A stretch of DNA of 64,000 nt from Clavibacter sp. B3I6 (GCF_030816895.1 NZ_JAUSYL010000001.1:2790001-2854000); one strand, 5' to 3'. Positions 1 through 8,087 are shown, numbered from the stretch's first letter. A program made the numbers and translations. Notes: generated from the sequence alone by a model not told the origin.

Positions 1-430
1 GCACGGCCTCGATGCCGATCGACTGGAAGATCTCCCACAGCTGCGGGTCGCCGAGCGCGGCGAGGTACGACTCCCCGGGCTTGGTGATGAGCGAGATCGG
101 ATACGCGGTGAACCACACGGAGGCGGTGTCGATGGCGCGGCGGGCGTCCGGGCGCGCGTACGGGTTCGACCACATGCTGGGCGAGCCGGAGAGGCCGCGG
201 CTCAGCACGTCGGCGTCGCCGAGCATCGACTGGCGGCGGAGCCACTCCACGTAGGAGGGGTTCGAGGCGTCGGCGGCGCGCGGATCCGAGGAGGAGCGGC
301 GGATCCCGCTCGCGCGCATCTGGGGACGGGAGCGGAGACGCGCGGGACGCGCGGGGAAGCGGTCCTCGTCGTAGGTGATCTCCGTGGGCTCCGGGTCGGG
401 GATCGCGTTCGTCTCGATGGCGTCGTCCAC
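1..430 (-). CDS. N-terminal part of a conserved protein, possibly a GH13-like glycosidase (runs off the window)
   Basis: Reading the minus strand from a GTG at 428-430 gives 143 codons with no stop before the window edge. The GTG follows a GAGGAG ribosome site at 438-443 with a 7-base spacer, which sets the start. The first ~60 residues are acidic then Arg/Ser-rich and look disordered; an ordered region with WLRRQSMLGDADVLSRG and SVWFTAYPISLITKPGESY follows. From memory this resembles the N-terminus of an actinobacterial glycosidase of the alpha-amylase superfamily, but no catalytic residues lie in the visible part, so the function is only a suggestion. Confidence 0.6.
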   Translation of the reverse strand, partial: MDDAIETNAIPDPEPTEITYDEDRFPARPARLRSRPQMRASGIRRSSSDPRAADASNPSYVEWLRRQSMLGDADVLSRGLSGSPSMWSNPYARPDARRAIDTASVWFTAYPISLITKPGESYLAALGDPQLWEIFQSIGIEAV

Positions 431-611
431 TGTGGTGCTCCTCGGGGTGGTGGTGCGCGCCCGGTCCGGGCGCCGTCGGCTCGCAGGCCGCTGCCACGAG
501 CGTACGCAGGATGGCGGGCCCCGTGGTCCGCCGCGGCGTCGCCCGGGCGCGAGTCGCGTCGAGGGGCGGGGACGCTAGGAGCGGGGCCGGGTCGTATGGG
601 AGCATCGCGCC

Positions 612-1112
612 ATGGGGAGCGACGACACGGGGGATGCGCCGGCGATCCACGGACCGGCGTGGGAGCGCACGGTGCTGCTGCTGGTGCCGCCGAACGACGT
701 CGACGAGGTGCACGAGTCGGTCGACGACTTCTGGCACCTGAACGCCGACCTGGGCGACCGGGAGCGGATCCGCTTCGAGACGGCGCTGGTCGAGCTCGCG
801 GGGAACGTCATCGAGCACGCCGACGGGGGCGAGCGGCTGCTGTGCCAGCTGACCCTGCAGCGCACGGCCACCGCGTTGGAGGCCGTGCTGAGCGACAGCG
901 GCGCCGAGGTGCACGTCCCGTTCCGCACGAAGATGCCGGACCCCGAGGAGATGGCGGAGTCCGGCCGCGGCATCGCGATGATCGAGCTGCTGATGGACGA
1001 CTTCTCCTACGAGCGCGACCCCGGCGGCAACCGCTGGCGCCTCGTGATGCGCCTCCCCGACGTGCTCCAGCGCGACCACCACGTCGCCGTCAGCGGCGAG
1101 ACCGCGGACTGA
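612..1112 (+). CDS. ATP-binding anti-sigma-factor-type protein (RsbW/SpoIIAB-like HATPase_c_2)
   Basis: This 166-residue protein is a single GHKL ATPase fold without a receptor or phosphoacceptor domain. An N-box (ELAGNVIEHA) lies near residue 60, a weak G1 segment (SDSGAEV) near 97 and a G2 box (ESGRGIAMI) near 117. That layout is typical of serine kinases/anti-sigma factors that bind a sigma factor or phosphorylate an anti-anti-sigma factor in the cytoplasm. No sigma factor or anti-anti-sigma gene is adjacent, so the partner is unknown. G1 lacks the usual DxGxG, so ATP binding may be altered. ATG 612 is the first start before the conserved region; its ribosome site is weak. Confidence 0.75.
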   Translation: MGSDDTGDAPAIHGPAWERTVLLLVPPNDVDEVHESVDDFWHLNADLGDRERIRFETALVELAGNVIEHADGGERLLCQLTLQRTATALEAVLSDSGAEVHVPFRTKMPDPEEMAESGRGIAMIELLMDDFSYERDPGGNRWRLVMRLPDVLQRDHHVAVSGETAD

Positions 1113-1167
1113 GCGCCCGGCCCGCCGCGGGACGCGTCGCGCCGGGCCGGGCGCACGTCACGCGGCG

Positions 1168-2040
1168 TCAGCCCGCGATGCGGTCGAGCTCGGCGACGTC
1201 GTCGGCGGAGAGCCGCAGGGCGCTGCCGGCGACGTTCTCGCGCAGGTGCGCCGCCGAGGAGGTCCCCGGGATGAGGAGGACGTTCGGCGAGCGCTGCAGC
1301 AGCCACGCCAGCGCCACGGACATCGGCGTCGCGTCGAGCCGCGCGGCGACGGCGGAGAGGGAGCCGGACTGCAGGGGGGTGAATCCGCCGAGGGGGAAGA
1401 ACGGGATGTAGGCGATCCCCTCCGCCGCGAGCCGGTCGATGAGCGCGTCGTCCGTCCGGTTCGCCAGGTTGTACATGTTCTGCACGGAGACGATCGGGGC
1501 GATCGACTGCGCCTCGGCGACCTGGTCGGCGGTGGCGTTGCTGACGCCGAGGTGCCGGATCACGCCCTGCCGCTGCAGGTCGACGAGCGTCTCGAACGCC
1601 TCGCCGATCCGCTCCGGCACCGGTCCGTCGGCGTCGCCGAGCCGCAGGTGCACGAGGTCGAGGACGTCGACGCCGAGGGTCTCCAGGTTGTCGTCGACCT
1701 GCGCGCGGAGCTCGTCGGGCGTGCGCGCGGACGGCCAGCCTCCCTGCCCGTCACGGCGTCCGCCGGCCTTGGTGGCGATCAGCAGGTCGGCGGGATAGGG
1801 GTGGAGCGCCTCGCGGATCAGCTCGTTGACGACGCGGGGCCCGTAGGTCTCGGCGGTGTCGATGTGCGTGATCCCGGAGGCGACGGCCTGGCGCAGGACC
1901 TCGAGGGCGCCGTCGCGGTCGGCGGGCGGGCCGAGGACCCAGGGCCCGGCGAGCTGCATGGCCCCGTAGCCGAAGCGCGTCACGGTGCGGTCGCCGAGGG
2001 TCCAGGTGCCGCCGGGCAGGTCGGATGCGGTGGTGCTCAT
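1168..2040 (-). CDS. Aldo/keto reductase
   Basis: The 290-residue NADPH-dependent TIM-barrel oxidoreductase has the full catalytic tetrad visible: D61 and Y66 in HIDTAETYG, K91 in LIATKAGG and H131 in DLVHLRLG. The physiological carbonyl substrate cannot be told from sequence. ATG 2040 is preceded by GGAGGG, which itself lies inside an inverted repeat. An open frame continues upstream to 2547 but lies antisense to the HxlR gene and is not protein-like. The gene is divergent from the HxlR regulator at 2152, which probably controls it; HxlR proteins often respond to reactive carbonyl or electrophile stress. Confidence 0.88.
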   Translation of the reverse strand: MSTTASDLPGGTWTLGDRTVTRFGYGAMQLAGPWVLGPPADRDGALEVLRQAVASGITHIDTAETYGPRVVNELIREALHPYPADLLIATKAGGRRDGQGGWPSARTPDELRAQVDDNLETLGVDVLDLVHLRLGDADGPVPERIGEAFETLVDLQRQGVIRHLGVSNATADQVAEAQSIAPIVSVQNMYNLANRTDDALIDRLAAEGIAYIPFFPLGGFTPLQSGSLSAVAARLDATPMSVALAWLLQRSPNVLLIPGTSSAAHLRENVAGSALRLSADDVAELDRIAG

Positions 2041-2049
2041 GGTGTGTGC

Positions 2050-2093
2050 CCTCCAGGGCTTGTGGGACGGGGTGTCGTGCTCCACCCTGGAGG
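2050..2093. promoter_or_regulatory. Inverted repeat between divergent reductase and HxlR genes
   Basis: CCTCCAGGG at 2050-2058 and its exact complement CCCTGGAGG at 2085-2093 are separated by 26 bases. The left arm contains the reductase ribosome site, so binding there could block expression of that gene. This is a candidate HxlR operator inferred from symmetry and position. Confidence 0.4.
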
Positions 2094-2151
2094 TTCTGCT
2101 ATCCGTCCGGAAGCAGGCACCTGAAAGTGCGTAGGTACCCGGGAGGTCCGC

Positions 2152-2595
2152 ATGGCCACGACGACCGCTGCCGAGGAGAGGGCGACCGCGAAGGCGCGGT
2201 ACGACGCGTACCTGTCGGTCTGCCCGAGCCAGCAGATCCTCGCCCGCGTCTCCGGCAAGTGGGTGACGCTCGTCCTCTCCGCCCTGGGCAGCGGCCCCGA
2301 CTGCGACGGGGAGCCGCGTCCCCTGCGGTACTCGGAGCTCGGCCGGATCCTCGCGGGCGTCAGCCCGAAGATGCTGTCGCAGACGCTGCGGTCGCTGGAA
2401 CGGGACGGCCTCGTCACCCGCACGGCGACCGCCACGGTGCCCGTGACCGTCACCTACGAGCTGACCGACCTCGGGCTCTCCCTGCACGGCACGGTCCGGC
2501 AGCTCAAGCTGTGGGCGGAGTCGCACCGCGACGAGGTGGCAGCGCACCAGGACCGGTTCGACGGCGGCCGCGAGGAGCGGGGCGAGAGCGCGTAG
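2152..2595 (+). CDS. HxlR-family winged-helix transcriptional regulator
   Basis: The 147-residue protein has the HxlR/DUF24 winged-helix layout: an N-terminal Cys in CPSQQIL near residue 24, then a helix with GKWVTLVLSAL, a recognition region with LRYSELGRILAGVSPKMLSQTL, and a wing with RDGLVTR...VTYELTDLG. The conserved Cys followed by a GKW motif is typical of redox- or electrophile-sensing members. Start ATG 2152 follows GGGAGG. It is divergent from the aldo/keto reductase at 2040, with an inverted repeat between them, so it likely regulates that gene and itself. Confidence 0.87.
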   Translation: MATTTAAEERATAKARYDAYLSVCPSQQILARVSGKWVTLVLSALGSGPDCDGEPRPLRYSELGRILAGVSPKMLSQTLRSLERDGLVTRTATATVPVTVTYELTDLGLSLHGTVRQLKLWAESHRDEVAAHQDRFDGGREERGESA

Positions 2596-2614
2596 CGCCT
2601 GCAGCCGCCGCGGG

Positions 2615-3712
2615 TCAGCGTCCGAAGGACGCCGACGCGGGGCAGTCGAACGGGTCGCCGCCGGCGGAGAGGCCGACGCGGTTGAGGTACGCGACGACGA
2701 TGCCGTACGAGGCCAGGAGGGTGGTCTCGGTGTACGGGATCGAGTGGGTGGCGCAGTACTCCTTGGCGATGACCTGGGCCTTCTTCAGCGCCGGGCGGGG
2801 CATGTTGGGGAAGAGGTGGTGCTCGATCTGGTAGTTGAGGCCGCCCATGTAGATGTCGGTCAGCCAGGTGCTCTTGATGTTCCGCGAGGTGAGGACCTGG
2901 CGGCGGAGGAAGTCGACCTTGGAGTCCTTCGGGAGGACGGGCATGCCCTTGTGGTTCGGGGCGAACGAGGCGCCCATGTAGACGCCGAACACGGCGAGCT
3001 GGACGCCGACGAACGCGAACGCCATGCCGAGGGGGAGGAAGAAGAAGACGACGGCGAGGTAGGCGATGATGCGGGTGGAGAGCATCGAGATCTCCAGCCA
3101 GCGCTTGTCGACCTTGCCGCGACCGAAGACGGTCCGCATCGACGTGACGTGCAGGTTCAGCCCCTCGAGGGTGAGCAGGGGGAAGAACAGCCATCCCTGG
3201 CGCCGGATGATCGCGCCGGCGAACCCGCGGGCGCCCTTCGCGTCCTCCGGCCGGAACACCAGCACGCCGGGGGCGATGTCGGGGTCCTTCTCGACCACGT
3301 TCGGGTTCGCGTGATGGCGCGAGTGCTTCGTCATCCACCACGAGTAGCTGATGCCGACGAACAGGTTCGCGAGCGTGCGGCCGGCGATGTCGTTGGCCTT
3401 GCCGGACTCGAACACCTGGCGGTGCGAGGCCTCGTGGGCGAGGAAGGCGAACTGCGTGAAGATGATGCCGAGGCCCGCCGCGATGAGCAGCTGGAACCAG
3501 CTGTCGCCGAGGAGCACGAAGCCCGTCACCGCGCCGCCCAGCGCCACCACGGTGGCGGAGAACATCGCGACGTAGAAGCCGACGCGGCGCCGGAGGAGCC
3601 CCGCGTCGCGGATCGTCCTCAGGAGGCCCGAGTACTCGGACGTCGGGTTCGCGCCGCCCCCGCGCTTGGCACGCGTCAGCACGATCCGCGGGGCTGCGGT
3701 GGTGTCGGTCAT
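2615..3712 (-). CDS. Membrane fatty acid (acyl) desaturase
   Basis: This 365-residue integral membrane di-iron desaturase has three histidine boxes: HEASH at 93-97, HSRHH at 130-134 and QIEHH at 295-299. Hydrophobic segments lie around 45-90, 112-128 and 205-250. The QxxHH third box places it with DesA3-like acyl-CoA/acyl-lipid desaturases that introduce a double bond into membrane fatty acids using O2 and an electron donor. ATG 3712 is the start before the first conserved residues; the longer frame to 3817 adds a non-conserved Arg-rich stretch. No ferredoxin or reductase gene is adjacent. Confidence 0.88.
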   Translation of the reverse strand: MTDTTAAPRIVLTRAKRGGGANPTSEYSGLLRTIRDAGLLRRRVGFYVAMFSATVVALGGAVTGFVLLGDSWFQLLIAAGLGIIFTQFAFLAHEASHRQVFESGKANDIAGRTLANLFVGISYSWWMTKHSRHHANPNVVEKDPDIAPGVLVFRPEDAKGARGFAGAIIRRQGWLFFPLLTLEGLNLHVTSMRTVFGRGKVDKRWLEISMLSTRIIAYLAVVFFFLPLGMAFAFVGVQLAVFGVYMGASFAPNHKGMPVLPKDSKVDFLRRQVLTSRNIKSTWLTDIYMGGLNYQIEHHLFPNMPRPALKKAQVIAKEYCATHSIPYTETTLLASYGIVVAYLNRVGLSAGGDPFDCPASASFGR

Positions 3713-3748
3713 GTCTGCTCGTTCCCGGGCCTCGGGGCCTGATCGAGT

Positions 3749-3794
3749 GGTCCGCGTGGCGGACCGCTGGGTGGGACGTCGTGGAGGCACGACG
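3749..3794. promoter_or_regulatory. Two adjacent perfect inverted repeats upstream of the desaturase
   Basis: GGTCCGC-GTG-GCGGACC (3749-3765) and CGTCGTG-GAGG-CACGACG (3777-3794) are both perfect 7-base arms, 37-82 bases before the desaturase start. They could be operators or mRNA hairpins. No regulator is adjacent, so their role is unknown. Confidence 0.35.
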
Positions 3795-3944
3795 CGTGCA
3801 GCCGGGGTCTGGGGCAACGCCTGAGCTTCCCACCGAAACGGGTCGTGTGTTCCCAGCCGGTCCTCAGGCGGATGGCCTCAGGTGCGCGGCGGCGACGGCG
3901 GTGCGCGCCGCGACCGGCAGCGGACGGCATGCCACCATGGATCC

Positions 3945-4097
3945 GTGCCCGTCGTCGAGTCCCGCCGCATCGTCCCCGTGGAGCCCGCCGTGGCCTTCGC
4001 GATCCCGCAGACGCAGGGGGAGGCCCGGAAGCGGTGGGATCCCCTCATCGCCCACCAGCACCTCATGGGCGGCGCGGGCGCGCCCGCCGCGAGCTGA
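3945..4097 (+). pseudogene. Truncated SRPBCC/polyketide-cyclase-like remnant (N-terminal 50 residues)
   Basis: GTG 3945 opens a 50-codon frame with VPVVESRRIVPVEPAVAFAI at its start and RKRWDPLIAHQHLMGG later, ending at a TGA at 4095-4097. This looks like the first strand and helix of a START/SRPBCC ligand-binding domain, which normally spans about 150 residues. The following DNA encodes an unrelated membrane protein, so the rest of the domain is missing. It may be a remnant, or a short functional peptide, but the family match rests on memory and a short segment. Confidence 0.5.
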
Positions 4098-4100
4098 CCG

Positions 4101-4439
4101 GTGTTCCTGCGGGACCGGGCGCGCGGGCGCGACACGTGGAGCCTGGTGGTCCTGGGGGTCGTCCTGTGCGCGGTATCGGTGCTCGGGCTCATGGGCGTGT
4201 TCGGCGAGCTCGACGGCGCCGGGCGCTTCGGCACCGTCGTCCTCATCGGCGTGCCCCTGGGTCTCGTCGCGATCGGGGGCGGGATCGCGAACGGGATCCG
4301 CGGTCTCCGCGACACGAGCGCGGGCGCGGGCTCGGGCGATGAGGGTGCCCCCGCTCCTGCCGGCGACCGTGCCGACCTGTCGGGCCCGGACGGCACCGAC
4401 CTGGAGCCCACCCGGCCGGATGGGATGATCGACCGGTGA
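4101..4439 (+). CDS. Small two-helix membrane protein of unknown function
   Basis: The 112-residue product starts at GTG 4101 with a short basic N-terminus, followed by two hydrophobic segments at about 14-34 and 44-66 and an acidic, Gly/Pro-rich C-terminal tail that is probably cytoplasmic and disordered. I do not recognise a family. Its stop codon overlaps the GTG of rsmI by 4 bases, so the two are probably cotranscribed. It begins three bases after the SRPBCC remnant ends. Confidence 0.6.
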   Translation: MFLRDRARGRDTWSLVVLGVVLCAVSVLGLMGVFGELDGAGRFGTVVLIGVPLGLVAIGGGIANGIRGLRDTSAGAGSGDEGAPAPAGDRADLSGPDGTDLEPTRPDGMIDR

Positions 4440-5251
4440 TCATCCTCGGCGCGACCCCCATCGGCAACCTGGGCGACGCGTCGCGGCGGCTCGTGGAGGC
4501 GCTCTCCTCCGCCACGGTCGTGGCCGCCGAGGACACCCGCACGACCATCCGCCTGCTCACCGCGCTCGGCGTCGAGAACCGGCCGCGCCTCATCGCGCTG
4601 CACGATCACAACGAGCAGGAGCGCTCCGCCGACCTCGTCGAGCTCGCGCGCGAGACCGACGTGCTCGTGCTCTCCGACGCCGGCATGCCCGCGATCTCCG
4701 ACCCCGGCTTCCACCTGGTGGAGGCGGCGGCCGCGGCGGGCGTCCGCGTCACGGTGATCCCCGGCCCGAGCGCCGTCCTGAGCGCGCTCGCCGTCTCGGG
4801 GCTCCCCACCGACCGCTTCACGTTCGAGGGCTTCCTGCCGCGCAAGGGCGGCGACCGGCGCCGCGTGCTCCGCGAGCTCGTGCGCGAGCGCCGCACCATG
4901 GTCTTCTTCGAGTCGCCGAACCGGCTGCAGGCGTCGCTCGAGGACGTCGTCGCCGAGTGGGGCCCGGACCGCCGGCTCGTCGTGTGCCGCGAGCTCACGA
5001 AGCTCTACGAGGAGGTGCGCCGCGGATCCGCCGCCGAGCTCGCCGCCTGGGCGGCCGAGGGCGTGCGGGGCGAGATCGTCGTCGTCGCGGAGGGCGCGGC
5101 GGCGCTCGAGGTCGACCTCGCCACGGGCGTGACCCAGGTGCTCGAGCTGGTGTCCGACGGCGCGCGACTCAAGGACGCGGCCGGCACCATCGCCGAGGCG
5201 ACGGGCCTCGGCAAGCGCGACCTGTACCAGGCGGCGCTGCAGGCCCGGTGA
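4436..5251 (+). CDS. rsmI: 16S rRNA (cytidine(1402)-2'-O)-methyltransferase RsmI
   Basis: The 271-residue SAM-dependent tetrapyrrole-methylase-fold enzyme methylates the 2'-O of C1402 in the ribosomal decoding centre. Family hallmarks are visible: the N-terminal IILGATPIGNLGDASRR, VVAAEDTRTT near residue 30, SDAGMPAISDPG near 80, VIPGPSAVLSALAVSGLP near 105, and the C-terminal LGKRDLYQAAL. Length matches the family (about 270-290). GTG 4436 overlaps the upstream stop, and the family motif begins at residue 2, which fixes the start. Confidence 0.95.
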   Translation: MIILGATPIGNLGDASRRLVEALSSATVVAAEDTRTTIRLLTALGVENRPRLIALHDHNEQERSADLVELARETDVLVLSDAGMPAISDPGFHLVEAAAAAGVRVTVIPGPSAVLSALAVSGLPTDRFTFEGFLPRKGGDRRRVLRELVRERRTMVFFESPNRLQASLEDVVAEWGPDRRLVVCRELTKLYEEVRRGSAAELAAWAAEGVRGEIVVVAEGAAALEVDLATGVTQVLELVSDGARLKDAAGTIAEATGLGKRDLYQAALQAR

Positions 5252-5256
5252 TCCGG

Positions 5257-5276
5257 CCGGCGGGCTAGCCCGTCGG
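5257..5276. terminator. Hairpin between convergent rsmI and CGNR genes
   Basis: CCGGCGGGC-TA-GCCCGTCGG folds into a 9-pair stem with one G-U wobble. It lies 5 bases after the rsmI stop and overlaps the last codons of the convergent gene, so it could end transcription from both sides. There is no T tract. Confidence 0.4.
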
Positions 5277-5825
5277 ATCCTGCGCGCGGCGCTCGCGGAA
5301 CGCCACCATGTTCATCCGGTTGCCGCAGCGCACGCTGCAGAACCGCTTCGACCCGTTGCGGGACAGGTCGACGAGCACGCCGTCGCAGTCGTCGGCCGCG
5401 CACACCCGCAGGCGGTCGGTCGCGTCGGAGCGCACCACGTCGACGAGCGCCATCGCGGCCTCCACGAGCACGCGGTCGGCGAGCGGCGCGTCGTCGGGCG
5501 TCGCGTGCAGGTGCCAGTCGAGGGCGTCGTGCCGGACGAGCCGGGGGGAGGCGCGGTGGCGGGCGAGCAGCTCGTTGACGGGGTCCACCATGGCGTCCCG
5601 GTCGAGGGTCCAGATCTCGCGCAGCCGGGCACGGGCGTCGTGGACCTCCCGGAGCTCGCGCTCGTCGCGGTCGAAGCGGCCGGAGAAGCCGCTGCGGGTC
5701 ATGAGGACGGCGAGCTGCTCCGGGGTGGCCAGCAGGTCGAGGCCGGACCGGGTGGCGCGCGGGGCGGTGTTGAGGATGACGGCGTCGAACGTGAGCACGT
5801 CCTCCGTGTCAGGGGCGAAAAGCAA
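5265..5825 (-). CDS. CGNR zinc finger domain protein (ABATE-type regulator)
   Basis: The 186-residue protein has an N-terminal ABATE-like helical domain and a C-terminal CGNR zinc finger with CAADDCDGVLVD and RFCSVRCGNRMNM (about residues 137-170), supplying Cys pairs for zinc and a basic tail. Such proteins are putative transcription factors. The start is a TTG at 5823-5825 placed five bases after AAGGAG. The gene is divergent from an EamA transporter (5899), the likely target. A second CGNR gene occurs at 30404-30946, also beside an EamA gene. Confidence 0.8.
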   Translation of the reverse strand: MLFAPDTEDVLTFDAVILNTAPRATRSGLDLLATPEQLAVLMTRSGFSGRFDRDERELREVHDARARLREIWTLDRDAMVDPVNELLARHRASPRLVRHDALDWHLHATPDDAPLADRVLVEAAMALVDVVRSDATDRLRVCAADDCDGVLVDLSRNGSKRFCSVRCGNRMNMVAFRERRAQDPTG

Positions 5826-5826
5826 T

Positions 5827-5856
5827 TTGACTCCTTATCCGAGACCAGTCTAGCGT
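5827..5856 (+). promoter_or_regulatory. Sigma-70-type promoter for the EamA transporter
   Basis: TTGACT at 5827-5832 and TAGCGT at 5851-5856 are separated by 18 bases, which predicts a start about 7 bases later and a leader of about 35 nt before ATG 5899. The -35 box lies within the ribosome-binding region of the divergent CGNR gene. Confidence 0.55.
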
Positions 5857-5898
5857 CAGGACCGTAGGCCGCTTGGCCCCTGACGGAACGAGCTCACC

Positions 5899-6921
5899 AT
5901 GGAACGACGCCACCTCACCACCGGACTCCTGCTCGCGGTCGTCTCCGCGGCGTCCTTCGGCCTCTCCGGCGCGTTCGTGAAGCCGCTGCTCGAGGCCGGC
6001 TGGAGCCCGGTCGCCGCCGTCACGCTGCGCGCGCTCATCGGCGGGCTGCTGCTCGCGCCGGTCGCGCTCGTGCAGCTGCGCGGCGACCTGCGACCCGTGC
6101 TGCGCGCCTGGCGGCGGGTCCTGGGCATGGCGCTCGTGGGCGTGGCCGGCGCGCAGGTGCTGTACTTCGCGGCGATCGAGCGGATCCCCGTCGGCACGGC
6201 GATCCTCATCGAGTTCATGGCGCCGCTGCTGCTCGTCGCGGTGGCGTGGGCGATGAGCCGGCGGCGGCCCGCGGTGCCGGTGCTCCTCGGATCCGTCGCG
6301 GCGGCCGGCGGGCTCGCGCTCGTGGTGTCGCCGTCGGGCGGCGGGGCGCTCGACCCGGTCGGCGTGCTGCTCGCGATCGGCGCCATGGTCGGCTGCGCCG
6401 GGTACTTCGCGATCGCGGCGCGGGGCGCCGATGGCCTCCCGCCCGTGGCGCTCGCGGCGGCGGGGCTGCTCGTCGCCGCCGTCGTGCTGGCCCTCGTCGG
6501 CGTGACCGGGATCCTGCCCTTCACCGGCTCCGTCGCCGACGTGGTCGTGCTCGGGAACGTCGTGCCGTGGTGGGTGCCGATGCTCGTGGTCGGAGTAGTG
6601 GCGACGGCGCTCGCGTACGGCGCGGGGATCACGGGGAGCGCGATGCTCGGATCCCGACTCGCGTCCTTCGTGGGCCTCCTCGAGGTTGCGGCGGCCGGCG
6701 CCTGGGCGTGGCTGCTGCTCGGCGAGGAGCTGACGGCGCTGCAGATGGTGGGCGGCCTGCTGATCGTCGCGGGGATCGTCGCCGTGCGCTTCGACGCGCG
6801 GGCGGACGCACTGCCCGACGCGCGGCCCGTCGGCGTCGAGCCCGGGACCGAGGCGGCCGCGGGCGCGGAGCCGTCGCCGTCGCCCGGGGCGGATCCGGAC
6901 CCGGCGCTACGGGGCCGGTGA
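5899..6921 (+). CDS. EamA/DMT-family membrane transporter
   Basis: The 340-residue protein has ten hydrophobic segments in two repeated halves of five, the classic DMT layout for metabolite efflux (roughly 10-30, 38-55, 70-90, 95-118, 125-142, then the second half to about 295). Repeat-specific motifs include SFGLSGAFVKPLLEAGWSP near the N-terminus and RLASFVGLLEVAAAGAWAW in the second half. The C-terminal ~40 residues are Pro/Ala/Asp-rich and probably disordered. Substrate unknown. The 3' end overlaps the convergent FUSC gene by 15 bases. The divergent CGNR gene is a plausible regulator. Confidence 0.85.
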   Translation: MERRHLTTGLLLAVVSAASFGLSGAFVKPLLEAGWSPVAAVTLRALIGGLLLAPVALVQLRGDLRPVLRAWRRVLGMALVGVAGAQVLYFAAIERIPVGTAILIEFMAPLLLVAVAWAMSRRRPAVPVLLGSVAAAGGLALVVSPSGGGALDPVGVLLAIGAMVGCAGYFAIAARGADGLPPVALAAAGLLVAAVVLALVGVTGILPFTGSVADVVVLGNVVPWWVPMLVVGVVATALAYGAGITGSAMLGSRLASFVGLLEVAAAGAWAWLLLGEELTALQMVGGLLIVAGIVAVRFDARADALPDARPVGVEPGTEAAAGAEPSPSPGADPDPALRGR

Positions 6922-8010
6922 CTCCGCCGCGTCCACCGGCTCGAGGTGCCCCAGGACGCGCGTGAGGTGCATCGCGGTGAGGACGCCGGGGCCCATGGCG
7001 CGGCCGAGCTCCTGGGATCGCCGGTCGACCGCCTCCACGAGCAGGCGCACCCGCCGGGCGGCCTCGCCCATCGCGCGGTGGCGCTCGGGGGAGTCGGGGT
7101 CGTCGAGGTCGAGCACGCCCGCGACCGCGTGGCACGCGTCGCGGACCGGCCCCGTGATCTCCCGGTCGAGGCGGGGAGCCCCCGGCCGCTCCCAGATGGT
7201 GTCCGCGAGCGCCCCGGAGATGTCGCGCACGTGGAAGACGATCTGGTCCATCGCCTCGAGCCGCGCGTGGTCGATGCGCACGTCGCGCTTGTTGAGGAGC
7301 GCGCGCGGGTTGCCCTTGCGGCTCTCGTCGGCCTCGGCGAGGTCGGCGCGCACGGCGCGCGCGGTGTCGGCGAGGCCCTCGCTGGCGAGGATCCAGTCGT
7401 CGTGCGCGGGCGGCGCATCGGACTCGACGGCGTCGCCCACCTCCCGCAGCCGCTGGGCGACCTCGCGCTGGAACGCGCCGATGCGGGCGCTCGCCGCGCC
7501 GCTCGTCAGCTGCGGGACCACGAGCACGTTGACGAGGAGGCCGGTGACGACGCCGACGGCCATCTGCACGAGGTAGCCGAGCGAGTACGTGTCGGCGTCC
7601 TGGCCGCCGATGATGAGGACGAACAGCGCCGCCATGGGCACGTACTCGCGACCCGCGCCGAACCAGCCGGAGCCGGAGAGGATCACGCCGATGCCGACGA
7701 TCACGGGGATCGACCACCAGGACGGGCCCGTGGTGAGGGTCACCGCGGTCGCGAGGACGATGCCCGCGCCGAGCCCCAGGAGCGTCTGCAGCCCGGTCCT
7801 CGCGGATCCCATCAGGGTCGGGTACATGCTCACGAGCGCGCCGAGCGGCGCGTAGTACGGGTACTCGTTCGCGACCCCGGGCACGTGTGGCGCGATGGCC
7901 CAGGCGATGCCGACCGCGAGCGCCGTCTTGGCCGCCAGCAGGAGGCGGCCGGTCGAGGTCGCGGCGTGCCAGGCGCGCGTGACCTCGGTGCGCACCGCGG
8001 GGGATCTCAT
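6907..8010 (-). CDS. FUSC-family membrane protein (aromatic acid exporter-like)
   Basis: The 367-residue protein has about six hydrophobic segments between residues 20 and 165, including the conserved YYAPLGALVSMYPTLMGSAR and GLQTLLGLGAGIVLA, then a long soluble helical C-terminal half with coiled-coil character. This matches FUSC/ArAE-type proteins linked to export of aromatic acids; substrate not determined here. ATG 8010 has a -10 hexamer six bases before it, suggesting a leaderless mRNA. Confidence 0.8.
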   Translation of the reverse strand: MRSPAVRTEVTRAWHAATSTGRLLLAAKTALAVGIAWAIAPHVPGVANEYPYYAPLGALVSMYPTLMGSARTGLQTLLGLGAGIVLATAVTLTTGPSWWSIPVIVGIGVILSGSGWFGAGREYVPMAALFVLIIGGQDADTYSLGYLVQMAVGVVTGLLVNVLVVPQLTSGAASARIGAFQREVAQRLREVGDAVESDAPPAHDDWILASEGLADTARAVRADLAEADESRKGNPRALLNKRDVRIDHARLEAMDQIVFHVRDISGALADTIWERPGAPRLDREITGPVRDACHAVAGVLDLDDPDSPERHRAMGEAARRVRLLVEAVDRRSQELGRAMGPGVLTAMHLTRVLGHLEPVDAAESPAP

Positions 8011-8016
8011 CCCCCG

Positions 8017-8022
8017 AGGCTA
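8017..8022 (-). promoter_or_regulatory. -10 element, leaderless start of the FUSC gene
   Basis: On the minus strand TAGCCT is followed by six bases (CGGGGG) and then the ATG at 8010, so transcription would begin at or next to the start codon. Confidence 0.5.
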
Positions 8023-8087
8023 GGCGACGCGCGCGCGGGCTCCGTCCGGGCGGCACACGTCCGGACGGACGCCGGAGACGGTTGCCG

